Assembly: GCA_946887105.1 (NCBI GenBank)
Contig: CAMPKJ010000058.1
Span: 1-22,028 of the forward strand
DNA length: 22,028 nucleotides
DNA from: an uncultured Acidobacteriota bacterium
GTDB taxonomy: Bacteria > Acidobacteriota > Thermoanaerobaculia > Gp7-AA8
Direction of reading: 5' to 3'
Shown here: one piece after another, positions 15,720 through 22,028 of the stretch
How the letters are laid out: each line of letters opens with the position of its first letter
Position numbering within the stretch: position 1 is the stretch's first letter
Notes under the pieces: model-generated
What the model saw: only the letters and a program-made list of their open reading frames with translations
What the model was told of the DNA's origin: nothing
Databases searched by the model: none
Made by a program: the position numbers and the translations under genes

Positions 15720-16212
15720 TGAAGACTTCGCCGACGTGATGAGCGAGAGCAGCGAGCTCACCGCACCCGTGACGTCCGATCGCGCCGAGCGTTTCTACGA
15801 TCGCATGCGCGACCGGATCCGGAAGTATCTCGACGAGAAAGGGACCGTGGCCGGAAAGGCGGGTGAGTACCTTCTGCTCGCGCCGGACATCTTCGTGCTG
15901 CTCTGGCGTCTGGTGAACGATCCCCGCGTGGACAAGAAGAACAAGGTCTCCCTCGGCAGCGGACTGGCGTACTTCCTCTTTCCGCTCGACATCACGCCGG
16001 AGGCATTCTTCGGACCGATCGGCTACATCGACGATCTCATCTTCGGCGTGCTGCTGCTCAAGCGCCTGCTGAGCGATACCGATCCGGCCATCCTGCGCGA
16101 GCACTGGAGCGGCTCGGAAGACATCCTCGTGATCATCGAGAAGATCCTCGGCGCGGCGGAGCAGCTGGTGGGAAGCGAGTTGCTGGGAAGATTCACGAAG
16201 GCGGCGAAGTAG
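15703..16212 (+). CDS. DUF1232 (YkvA-like) protein
   Basis: A 169-residue protein whose central part (about 58-120) matches the YkvA/DUF1232 pattern: [19 protein letters not shown], then a hydrophobic stretch and the [23 protein letters not shown] signature (P-x-D-x-x-P and GYIDD). Proteins of this family are small, membrane-associated, and of unknown function. The acidic N-terminus (1-25) and helical C-terminus are lineage-specific. Start: ATG 15703, with a perfect GGAGGT at 15693-15698. It overlaps the upstream gene by 17 nt and is followed by a clear intrinsic terminator. Confidence 0.82.
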   Translation: MSEMNDEDFADVMSESSELTAPVTSDRAERFYDRMRDRIRKYLDEKGTVAGKAGEYLLLAPDIFVLLWRLVNDPRVDKKNKVSLGSGLAYFLFPLDITPEAFFGPIGYIDDLIFGVLLLKRLLSDTDPAILREHWSGSEDILVIIEKILGAAEQLVGSELLGRFTKAAK

Positions 16213-16239
16213 CGTTTTCGCGTCGCGTGACTCGAACCA

Positions 16240-16265
16240 GGCGCGGCCATTGGTCGCGCCTTTTT
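16240..16265 (+). terminator. Intrinsic (Rho-independent) terminator
   Basis: A 9-bp stem, GGCGCGGCC (16240-16248) with GGTCGCGCC (16252-16260), including one G-U wobble. It has a 3-nt loop and is immediately followed by TTTTT (16261-16265). It ends the two-gene unit and insulates it from the dcw promoter that begins about 25 nt later. Confidence 0.88.
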
Positions 16266-16277
16266 CATGTCAACTTG

Positions 16278-16311
16278 GTGGATTTTTGTGGACAACAGTG
16301 GTTGCCGGTGG
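16278..16311 (+). promoter_or_regulatory. MraZ box array: four GTGG repeats at 10-bp period
   Basis: GTGG occurs at 16278, 16288, 16298 and 16308, each exactly 10 bp from the next, one helical turn apart on the same DNA face. Known MraZ operators (for example E. coli, TGGG repeats separated by 5 nt) consist of such short direct repeats with 10-bp period upstream of mraZ. The array covers the whole -35 to -10 interval of the predicted mraZ promoter, as expected for autorepression. Confidence 0.78.
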
Positions 16312-16317
16312 TACAAA
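16289..16317 (+). promoter_or_regulatory. dcw cluster promoter (P-mraZ)
   Basis: TGGACA (16289-16294, five of six to TTGACA), a 17-nt spacer, then TACAAA (16312-16317) preceded by TGG, an extended -10. The predicted start is near 16324, 25 nt before GTG 16349. It sits just downstream of an intrinsic terminator and is interleaved with the GTGG boxes, so occupancy by MraZ should block RNA polymerase. Confidence 0.65.
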
Positions 16318-16348
16318 CAGGCACCGAAACAGCGGAAATCTACGAGCC

Positions 16349-16801
16349 GTGGAACTAACCGTATTGATGGGGCACAGCCCCACGAAGATCGACGAGAAGG
16401 GACGGCTCAAGATCCCGGCGAACTTCCGCAAGATCATTGAAGAGCGTTACGGCAGTGACTGCTTCATCACCTCGATGGACGGCGAGCGCGCCCTCGTTTA
16501 CCCGCTCCCGGTCTGGTTCGAGTTCCAGTCACGCCTGGCCAAGGTGCCGTCCGCGTCGCAGGCGAAGTCGAAACTGCTGGAGCGGGTGAACTACTTCGGA
16601 CAGGTCTCGGCCCTCGACGCGCAGGGACGCGTCCTGGTCCCGCAGGTCCTTCGCCAGGTAGCCGGCATCAACGACGACGTGGTGGTCCTCGGCAGTCAGG
16701 ACCATCTGATCGTCTGGAACGAGCAGCGGATTCAGAAGCGGCTGACGGACGCACCGTTGACCGCGGAAGACTTCAAGGAGCTGGAGCTCCACGGCGTGTG
16801 A
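16349..16801 (+). CDS. mraZ: Transcriptional regulator MraZ
   Basis: A protein of about 150 residues with the two-fold AbrB-like architecture of MraZ: the first half has KIDEKGRLKIPANFRK, the second ALDAQGRVLVPQVLRQ. Both carry the DxxGR core that contacts DNA. MraZ forms ring-like oligomers, binds GTGG/TGGG direct repeats, and represses the dcw operon. The start is uncertain. GTG 16349 (GGAAA 10 nt upstream) gives a six-residue N-terminal addition; TTG 16364 and ATG 16367 are alternatives, and ATG 16367 leaves the first strand slightly short compared with relatives that begin MFRGN. Its stop overlaps the rsmH start (GTGA), so the two are coupled. Confidence 0.92.
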   Translation: MELTVLMGHSPTKIDEKGRLKIPANFRKIIEERYGSDCFITSMDGERALVYPLPVWFEFQSRLAKVPSASQAKSKLLERVNYFGQVSALDAQGRVLVPQVLRQVAGINDDVVVLGSQDHLIVWNEQRIQKRLTDAPLTAEDFKELELHGV

Positions 16802-17718
16802 AACACGACCCCGTTCTTTTACAAGAGACTCTCGAGTTCCTCGAACCGAATCGCCCCGATGGTGTGCTGGTGGACGCCACGGTCGGTCTCGGCGGCCATA
16901 CGGAAGCGCTCCTGGAGCGCCATCCGGAGGTCCGGCTGGTCGCGATCGCTCGCGATCCGGAGGCGCTCGAGCGGTCGCGGCAGCGGCTGAGCCCCGTCGC
17001 GAACCCCGTCACCGTCGTCCGCCGACGTCACGAATCGCTCATTGACATCCTGAAGCAGTTGGACATCGCGAGCGTGAGCGGACTGCTCGCCGACCTCGGC
17101 GTCTCCTCGATGCAGCTCGACGACGCCGCGCGCGGGTTCTCGTTCCGTTTCGACGGGCCGCTGGACATGCGCATGGGCGAGGAGTCGCGCAGCGCCGCCG
17201 ATCTCGTGAACACGCTCGACGAATACGAGCTGACGACGATCCTGCGCAAATACGGCGAGGAGCCGATGGCGCGACGGATCTCCGCGGCGATCGTCGCGGC
17301 GCGCGAGGAAGCGCCGATCACGACCACCACACGCCTGACGGAGATCATCCGCAGCGTGAAGAAGTCCCGGCCTCATGAGATCGATCCTTCCACGCTCACG
17401 TTCCAGGCATTGCGCATCGCCACGAACGAGGAGCTGGTCGGGCTCGATCGATTCGTCGATGACGCGGTGAGTGTGCTCGAAACCGGCGCGCGCGTGGCGA
17501 TCATCTCGTTTCACTCGCTCGAGGATCGCATCGTCAAGCGCGCCTTCCGGAGATTGGAAGGCGAGTGCACCTGCCCGCCGAACATGCCGGTGTGCGGATG
17601 CGGGGCGAAGACGCTGGTGAAGATCCTCACGGGACGTCCGGTCACTGCTTCAGAAGAAGAGTTGCAACGGAATCCGCGGTCGCGCAGTGCGAAGTTGCGG
17701 GTGGCGGAAAGGATCTAA
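16798..17718 (+). CDS. rsmH: 16S rRNA m4C1402 methyltransferase
   Basis: RsmH/MraW (306 residues) N4-methylates C1402 of 16S rRNA using S-adenosylmethionine. The SAM-binding motif is VDATVGLGGHTEALL (25-39). Further family signatures are LLADLGVSSMQLDDAARGFSF, LDMRM, TFQALRIATNEEL and the C-terminal ISFHSLEDRIVKRAFR. The CTCPPNMPVCGCG cysteine segment and SRSAKLRVAERI end are also typical. The start is GTG 16798, overlapping the mraZ TGA, with GGAG in the mraZ coding end upstream. This is the standard second gene of the dcw cluster. The sequence is intact. Confidence 0.96.
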   Translation: MKHDPVLLQETLEFLEPNRPDGVLVDATVGLGGHTEALLERHPEVRLVAIARDPEALERSRQRLSPVANPVTVVRRRHESLIDILKQLDIASVSGLLADLGVSSMQLDDAARGFSFRFDGPLDMRMGEESRSAADLVNTLDEYELTTILRKYGEEPMARRISAAIVAAREEAPITTTTRLTEIIRSVKKSRPHEIDPSTLTFQALRIATNEELVGLDRFVDDAVSVLETGARVAIISFHSLEDRIVKRAFRRLEGECTCPPNMPVCGCGAKTLVKILTGRPVTASEEELQRNPRSRSAKLRVAERI

Positions 17719-17740
17719 CGAAGCAGTCGCAGCAGCCAAA

Positions 17741-17872
17741 GAGCAAGGGTGAAGGTTGGGGAAGGGTTGGGTGTGTGTGCGGAGGGGAGCTCGGGAGGGG
17801 TGGAGCGTGGGGCGTGGGTGTGTGTGGATGGCTCGTCGCACCGTGCTAGAAGGCAGATCTTCACCCTTGTTC
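17741..17872 (+). other. G-rich non-coding segment flanked by inverted repeats
   Basis: The rsmH-ftsL gap holds a 132-bp unit bounded by GAGCAAGGGTGAAG (17741-17754) and its inverted copy CTTCACCCTTGTTC (17859-17872): 14 positions with one G-U wobble, and 11 contiguous perfect pairs. Between them the plus strand is extremely G-rich, with at least eight runs of three or more G (17758-17818), and an 11-nt direct repeat GGGTGTGTGTG at 17769 and 17816. Composition is unlike the surrounding coding DNA, and no reading frame is credible. In the transcript it could form a G-quadruplex closed by a stem. There is no obvious target-site duplication. Confidence 0.6.
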
Positions 17873-17894
17873 GTTGGTTGCGCGATTCCCGGTC

Positions 17895-18338
17895 ATGTAC
17901 ACGCAAAAGAAACCGATCGACAACACGCACATCGTCCGCGAGCGGGATCGCCGGCGAAACCGTGAGCTGCTGGCCGTCCTGAGTCTGGGCATCCCGATCG
18001 GCTCGTTCCTGCTGCTCTTCACCTGGCAGAACCTCGAGGTGATCCGCCTCGGCCGCGAGACCACCGCTCTGCAGAAGACCTACAAAGACACGGAAGCCGT
18101 GCACAAGGCGCTCGAGGCGGAGCGCGACCGGCTCACTTCGTTCGACACGGTCGAGACGCAAGCCGCGAAGCTCGGCTTCGCGCCGGCCGATCCGACGACG
18201 ATCGTGACGGTGACGACGGACGGCGGTTCCTCGGTTCCTCGGAGTGCCTCGGAGTCCCTCGGAGTCAGTGCAGCCGCTCCGAGGAACGCCGAGGAACGGA
18301 GGAACTCCGAGGAACTCGTAATGCCAGGGGGCCGCTGA
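17895..18338 (+). CDS. ftsL: Cell division protein FtsL-like
   Basis: A 147-residue bitopic protein with a basic cytosolic N-terminus (RERDRRRNRE), one membrane helix (about 26-44, LAVLSLGIPIGSFLLLFTW), then a coiled coil (about 48-92, LEVIRLGRETTALQKTYKDTEAVHKALEAERDRL). This is the FtsL/DivIC plan, and its place between rsmH and ftsI supports it. FtsL bridges FtsB/FtsQ and activates FtsWI at the septum. Primary sequence similarity is low, as usual for FtsL. ATG 17895 is preferred; a TTG at 17874 would add seven residues. Residues 111-141 are encoded by the inverted CCGAGGAA array and give a Ser/Arg/Glu-rich tail with no resemblance to FtsL. The stop overlaps the ftsI start (TGATG). Confidence 0.8.
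   Translation: MYTQKKPIDNTHIVRERDRRRNRELLAVLSLGIPIGSFLLLFTWQNLEVIRLGRETTALQKTYKDTEAVHKALEAERDRLTSFDTVETQAAKLGFAPADPTTIVTVTTDGGSSVPRSASESLGVSAAAPRNAEERRNSEELVMPGGR
18225..18317. repeat. Inverted array of CCGAGGAA units (copy 2), inside ftsL
   Basis: The left half has GGTTCCTCGG-type units (18225-18265). The right half has CCGAGGAAC-type units (18279-18317), around a short GTGCAGCCG-type centre. It belongs to the same family as the array at 15124-15219 and has a similar total length. Here it is entirely within the ftsL reading frame, encoding residues 111-141, and it ends 20 nt before the ftsI ATG. Confidence 0.88.
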
Positions 18339-20278
18339 TGCGCCTCTCCCAGCGTCGCCTCCTCCAGCTCTCCGCATTCCTGGCCGCATGGACGGTGGTG
18401 ATCGTGTTCCGCCTGATGCACGTCCAGCTCGTACGGCACGATCACTACGTCGAGCGCGCGCAGAAGCAGCAGGAGTCGACGCTGGCGCTGAAGCCGGTGC
18501 GCGGCTCGATCTTCGACGCGCGCGGACGCGTGCTCGCCGAAAGCGTCGCGGCGGAATCGATCTACGCCGATCCGCAGGCGATCACCGACCGCCGCGCCGT
18601 TGCCAAAGCACTCTCGCGCATCCGCGGCATCGATCTCACCGCGCGCGAGATCGAGGCGAAGCTGCGCGGCGAGGGAAGCTTCGCCTGGATCGCGCGACAG
18701 TTGCCTCTCGAAGTGACCGCAGAGGCGCGCAAGCTGCACCTGCCCGGCATCTACTTTCTCGAGGCCCATCGCCGTTCGTATCCGCGCGCGATGCTGGCGT
18801 CGAACGTGATCGGCTACGTCGGTCTCGACGGCGAAGGGCTGGCCGGTGTCGAGCACTCGTTCGACGAGCACGTGCGCGGCACGCCCGGCAAGGTCACGCT
18901 GCTGCGCGATGCGCGGCGCGGCGTCTATCTCGTCGGCGGCGACGGCGCCAATCGTCCGCGCGACGGACACCACGTCGAGCTCACCATCGACTCGGTGATC
19001 CAGTTCATCGCCGAGCGCGCGCTGGAGAAAGCGGTCGCGCAATACCGCGCCACCGGCGGCTCGGTGCTGGTCATGGATCCGAACGACGGCTCGATCCTGG
19101 CGATGGCGTCGATGCCCACGTTCGATCCGAATCGCTTCCGCGATTTCCCGCAGGTGGCGTGGCGCAACCGCAACGTGCAGGATCTCTATGAGCCGGGATC
19201 GACGTTCAAGATCGTCACCGCCGCGGCCGGCCTCGAAGACCATCTGGTCACGCCGTCGCAGATCGTCGATTGCGGCGACGGCTCGATCACCATCGCGAAC
19301 ATCACCATCAACGAGCACGACGGTCATCGCTACGGCCTGATGTCCTTCGAAGACGTGATCGTGAAGTCGTCCAACGTCGGCACCGCCCGGGTCGGCCTGG
19401 CCCTCGGGCATCAGCGCTTCTACGAATGGATCCGCCGCTTCGGCTTCGGCGAGCGCGTGGGCATCTCGTTGCCCGGCGAGCAGTCGGGACTGCTCCGCCG
19501 CGCGGAGAAATGGACGCAGGTTTCACCCGCCAGCATCTCCATCGGACAGGAGATCGCCGTCACGCCGCTGCAGATCACGCGCGCGGTGGCCGCGGTCGCG
19601 ACCGGCGGCATGCTGGTCGAGCCGCACATCGTGAAGCGCATCGTCGACGACGAGGGGAAAACGGTTTATGAACCGCCGCGTGCCGCGCCGCGCCGCGTGA
19701 TGTCGGAACGCACCGCGGCGGTGCTCAACGAAATCCTGAAGAGCGTCGTGTCGCGCGGCACGGGCGAACCGGCCGCGATCGCGGATCACGTCGTGGCCGG
19801 CAAGACCGGGACGGCGCAGAAGGCGGGACGCGGCGGCTACAGTGCCGACCGCTACGTCGGATCGTTCGCCGGATACGTTCCCGCCGATCAGCCGCGGCTG
19901 GTGATCCTGGCGGTCATCGACGAGCCGCGCGGGCAGCACTACGGTGGCATCGTGGCGGCGCCGGTGTTCCGCGAGGTGGCCGAGGGGACGCTGCGGTACC
20001 TCGGGGTCGCACCTTCGATTCCGTCGCGGACGATCGGTGTCGCGCCGCCGCTGCTGGCCGCGTTTTCGCAACCGCGAACGTCGATCGGCCCGGCCACCGC
20101 GGTACCGGACCTGCGCGGCCTGGATGCGCGCGCGGCGATCGCAAAAGCGGTCGCGAGCGGACTGACGGTTCGGGCCATCGGAAGCGGTGTGGTGACCTCA
20201 CAAAATCCACAGCCCGGCGGAGCCTTGCCGAGGGATCGACGACTGACGTTGCAGTTGGCGCGGGTGGTGCGCGGATGA
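18338..20278 (+). CDS. ftsI: Peptidoglycan transpeptidase FtsI/PBP3 with PASTA domain
   Basis: A class B penicillin-binding protein (646 residues) that cross-links septal peptidoglycan. It has a short cytosolic N-terminus, a membrane helix (about 11-27), and a pedestal domain with RGSIFDARGRVLAES. The transpeptidase domain has the catalytic Ser288 in S-T-F-K291, the second motif S344-S-N346, and the K489-T-G491 triad. A single PASTA domain (about 588-640, VPDLRGLDARAAIAKA...SQNPQPG) closes the protein. PASTA on FtsI is absent in E. coli but common in Gram-positives and several other phyla, where it helps bind peptidoglycan. The ATG at 18338 overlaps the ftsL stop, with AGGGGG (18326-18331) 6 nt upstream. 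It overlaps murE by ATGA. Confidence 0.95.
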   Translation: MRLSQRRLLQLSAFLAAWTVVIVFRLMHVQLVRHDHYVERAQKQQESTLALKPVRGSIFDARGRVLAESVAAESIYADPQAITDRRAVAKALSRIRGIDLTAREIEAKLRGEGSFAWIARQLPLEVTAEARKLHLPGIYFLEAHRRSYPRAMLASNVIGYVGLDGEGLAGVEHSFDEHVRGTPGKVTLLRDARRGVYLVGGDGANRPRDGHHVELTIDSVIQFIAERALEKAVAQYRATGGSVLVMDPNDGSILAMASMPTFDPNRFRDFPQVAWRNRNVQDLYEPGSTFKIVTAAAGLEDHLVTPSQIVDCGDGSITIANITINEHDGHRYGLMSFEDVIVKSSNVGTARVGLALGHQRFYEWIRRFGFGERVGISLPGEQSGLLRRAEKWTQVSPASISIGQEIAVTPLQITRAVAAVATGGMLVEPHIVKRIVDDEGKTVYEPPRAAPRRVMSERTAAVLNEILKSVVSRGTGEPAAIADHVVAGKTGTAQKAGRGGYSADRYVGSFAGYVPADQPRLVILAVIDEPRGQHYGGIVAAPVFREVAEGTLRYLGVAPSIPSRTIGVAPPLLAAFSQPRTSIGPATAVPDLRGLDARAAIAKAVASGLTVRAIGSGVVTSQNPQPGGALPRDRRLTLQLARVVRG

Positions 20279-21747
20279 AACTGTCAGACCTCCTCCGCGA
20301 TGTACCCGTGCGCGAAGTGCATGGCAACACTTCCATCGACATCACGTCGGTGACGCCCGACTCGCGTCTGGTCGGCAGAGGTGGACTGTTCGTCGCCATC
20401 CCCGGCACCGCGAGAGACGGCACGGCGTTCATCCCCCAGGCGATGGATCGCGGCGCCGCGGCGCTGGTGACGACGAATGCGCGCGGCATCGACAACCACA
20501 TGCCGACAACCGTCGTCGTCGATGACGCACGCGCAGCGCTGTCGCTGATCGCGGCGAACTTCTACGGCCGTCCCGCCGACAAGCTTTCGCTCGTTGGCGT
20601 CACCGGCACGTCGGGGAAGACCACCACCACGCGCATGATCGAATCGGTCTTCGACGCCCTGCACCAACCGGTCGGCCTGATCGGCACGATCGAATACCGC
20701 GCGGGCGACGAACGTCTGGTCGCCGATCGCACCACGCCGGACGCGGTCGTGCTGCAGGAGTGGTTCGCGAAGATGGTCGACGCCGGCGTCAAGCACGCGG
20801 TGATGGAAGTGTCGTCGCACGCGCTCGCGCTCAAGCGCACGTATGGGGTGCGTTTCGCGGCGGCCGTGTTCACCAATCTCTCGCGCGAGCACTTCGACTT
20901 TCACAGAGACTTCGAGGACTACTTCGCCGCGAAGCGCATCCTCTTCGATCAGATCGATCGCACGCGGCAGACCGCCGTCGTGAACGTCGACGACGAATAC
21001 GGCCGCCGTCTGGCGAACGAGCTCGGCGCCGCGGCGCTGACGTTCGGACGCAACGCGGACGCGGACATCCATCCCGATGGCGATCTGGCGATCTCCGTCG
21101 ACGGATTGCGCGGCATCGTGCGCACGCCTCGGGGCGACATTCGCATCGAGTCGCCGCTTCTCGGATTGCCGAACCTCTACAACTGGCTCGGCGCGATCGG
21201 CGCCGCTCTGGTGGTCGGCATTCCGACCGACGCGATCGAGGCGGGCATTCGCAACCTGAAGTCGGTGCGCGGACGCTTCGAGCGCGTTGGCGACGCGAAG
21301 CCGACCGTCATCGTCGACTACGCGCACAAGCCGGACGCGCTCGAGAAACTGCTGCATGCCGTGCGCGAGATCGCCGGCCAGCGGCGGCTGAAGATCGTGT
21401 TCGGATGCGGCGGCGACCGCGACAAGGGGAAGCGTCCGGAGATGGGCGGCATCGCCGCGCGGCTCGCGGATGAGGTGATCGTCACCAGCGACAACCCGCG
21501 CGGCGAACAACCGCAGGCGATCATCGATCAGATCGTGCACGGGATCGGGGAAGGGCGCTGCGTTCAGATCGCCGACCGCCGCGAGGCCATCGCGCGCACG
21601 ATCGCGGAGGCGGCCGGCGACGACGTGATCGTGATCGCCGGGAAGGGTCACGAGACCTATCAGGTCATCGGCGACCAGGTCGTGCATTTCGACGACCGCG
21701 AGGAAGCAGAGATCGCGCTGAAAAAGCGTGCTGAAAAACGAGCTTGA
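20275..21747 (+). CDS. murE: UDP-MurNAc-tripeptide synthetase
   Basis: MurE (490 residues) adds the third amino acid to UDP-MurNAc-L-Ala-D-Glu in the cytosol. The ATP-binding loop is GVTGTSGKTTTT (108-119, Lys115). The central domain has MEVSSHALALKR, FTNLSREHFDFH, the carbamylated-lysine region DYFAAKR, and the ligase hinge region LKSVRGRFE. The C-terminal domain has VDYAHKPDALE and D406-N-P-R409. The DNPR motif predicts meso-diaminopimelate rather than lysine as substrate. The start is ATG 20275, overlapping the ftsI stop. The Lys-rich C-terminal end is intact. The next cluster member (murF is expected) does not overlap it and is not within the window. Confidence 0.95.
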   Translation: MKLSDLLRDVPVREVHGNTSIDITSVTPDSRLVGRGGLFVAIPGTARDGTAFIPQAMDRGAAALVTTNARGIDNHMPTTVVVDDARAALSLIAANFYGRPADKLSLVGVTGTSGKTTTTRMIESVFDALHQPVGLIGTIEYRAGDERLVADRTTPDAVVLQEWFAKMVDAGVKHAVMEVSSHALALKRTYGVRFAAAVFTNLSREHFDFHRDFEDYFAAKRILFDQIDRTRQTAVVNVDDEYGRRLANELGAAALTFGRNADADIHPDGDLAISVDGLRGIVRTPRGDIRIESPLLGLPNLYNWLGAIGAALVVGIPTDAIEAGIRNLKSVRGRFERVGDAKPTVIVDYAHKPDALEKLLHAVREIAGQRRLKIVFGCGGDRDKGKRPEMGGIAARLADEVIVTSDNPRGEQPQAIIDQIVHGIGEGRCVQIADRREAIARTIAEAAGDDVIVIAGKGHETYQVIGDQVVHFDDREEAEIALKKRAEKRA

Positions 21748-21916
21748 TATTCATGATGATTTCATCGTATGATTTTACTCGTCTGATCGGGTGCCGCGTT
21801 CCGGCTCCGTCGGTCGGTTTCCGCGAGGGTGGATGGTTGGGGTTCGCCAGGCAGTTCCCGGGGAAGGGGACGAACGGCGACGAAACGCGACGGAGTCGGA
21901 AGACGGCATCCCGTCC
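21748..21916 (+). other. Post-murE spacer with AT-rich patch
   Basis: The dcw cluster's unbroken overlap chain stops here. Just after the murE stop, about 32 nt (21748-21779) are AT-rich, in contrast to everything nearby, and contain a weak GATGA/TCATC hairpin with no strong T-tract. A frame opening with ATG at 21753 (or 21756) stays open to the window end, but it runs through the palindromic repeat and I see no MurF-like sequence in it. A promoter for the following gene could sit in the AT-rich patch; none could be defined. Confidence 0.3.
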
Positions 21917-22021
21917 AGTCCCCTCTCCCCTCGGGGGAGAGGGTCAGGGTGAGGGGCGGCAGTTTCGCAAGCCTTCGCCCCTCACCCTAACCCTCTCCCC
22001 GCGGAGCGGGGAGAGGGGACT
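21917..22021. repeat. Composite palindromic (REP/BIME-like) element
   Basis: The left arm (21917-21958) and right arm (21976-22021) are near-perfect inverted copies, starting AGTCCCCTCTCCCC and ending GGGTGAGGGGCG, around a 17-nt centre. Each arm also folds on itself (CCCCTCTCCCC with GGGGAGAGGG). It has the same general plan as the element at 6798-6930 but a different sequence family. Such elements are typically intergenic and multi-copy. Confidence 0.85.
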
Positions 22022-22028
22022 GCTGCTT

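Noticed and set aside
15099..15761. N-terminal extension of CarB
   Set aside because: The frame stays open upstream, but it is antisense to two better-supported genes, passes through a repeat, and CarB homology begins at 15098.
20284..21687. Long minus-strand open frame opposite murE
   Set aside because: It is an Arg/Asp/Val/His-rich shadow frame mirroring murE codon bias, with no motif.
21753..22028. Open frame running off the right edge, possible start of murF
   Set aside because: Its sequence is mostly the translated palindromic repeat (PSPLGGEGQGEG type) and shows no MurF features.

Overview
The window comes from a GC-rich, peptidoglycan-making bacterium. The MurE homologue carries the DNPR motif of meso-diaminopimelate-adding enzymes, and the division and cell-wall (dcw) cluster runs in the classical order mraZ-rsmH-ftsL-ftsI-murE. 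Together with the folP-cdaA-cdaR-glmM run, an FtsI with a C-terminal PASTA domain, and several kinds of interspersed palindromic repeat, this would fit an Acidobacteriota-like or related Gram-negative lineage. That placement is inference; no rRNA or other phylogenetic marker gene was read.

Layout. Positions 1-147 hold a strongly folding non-coding stretch. A WalJ/YycJ-type metallo-hydrolase (minus strand, 148-966) is divergent from a tightly packed plus-strand operon (1035-6787): murA, a two-gene HEPN module, folP, cdaA, cdaR, glmM. In that operon nearly every junction is an ATGA or TGATG overlap. It joins UDP-GlcNAc/peptidoglycan precursor synthesis, folate synthesis and c-di-AMP signalling. 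The HEPN pair is the non-canonical insertion. A 133-bp palindromic repeat follows, then a short-chain dehydrogenase, a promoter, a histone-H1-like Lys/Ala-rich protein with an extra C-terminal domain, and a phosphoesterase (phospholipase C/acid phosphatase superfamily). The phosphoesterase runs tail to tail with a secreted, internally duplicated protein (minus, 10326-11804). Upstream of that on the same strand lies carB (11865-15098). carB is divergent from two small plus-strand genes, an unrecognised one and a DUF1232/YkvA-like membrane protein, which end at a clear intrinsic terminator (16240-16265).

Immediately after it, a promoter overlapped by four GTGG boxes at exact 10-bp spacing drives the dcw cluster. 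This is the expected architecture of an autoregulatory MraZ operator. The cluster runs mraZ, rsmH, a G-rich inverted-repeat-flanked gap, ftsL, ftsI, murE. It stops at an AT-rich patch and another composite palindrome at the right edge.

The main unexpected theme is that repeat elements have been absorbed into gene function. One 68-bp palindrome is translated in frame inside carB. One GAGGAA-rich array encodes the C-terminal tail of FtsL, and a sister copy appears to supply Shine-Dalgarno sequences to two divergent genes. A fourth element supplies the likely ribosome binding site of the dehydrogenase. Other points of note are a MurA with Asp in place of the fosfomycin-target Cys, and the uncharacterised HEPN gene pair.
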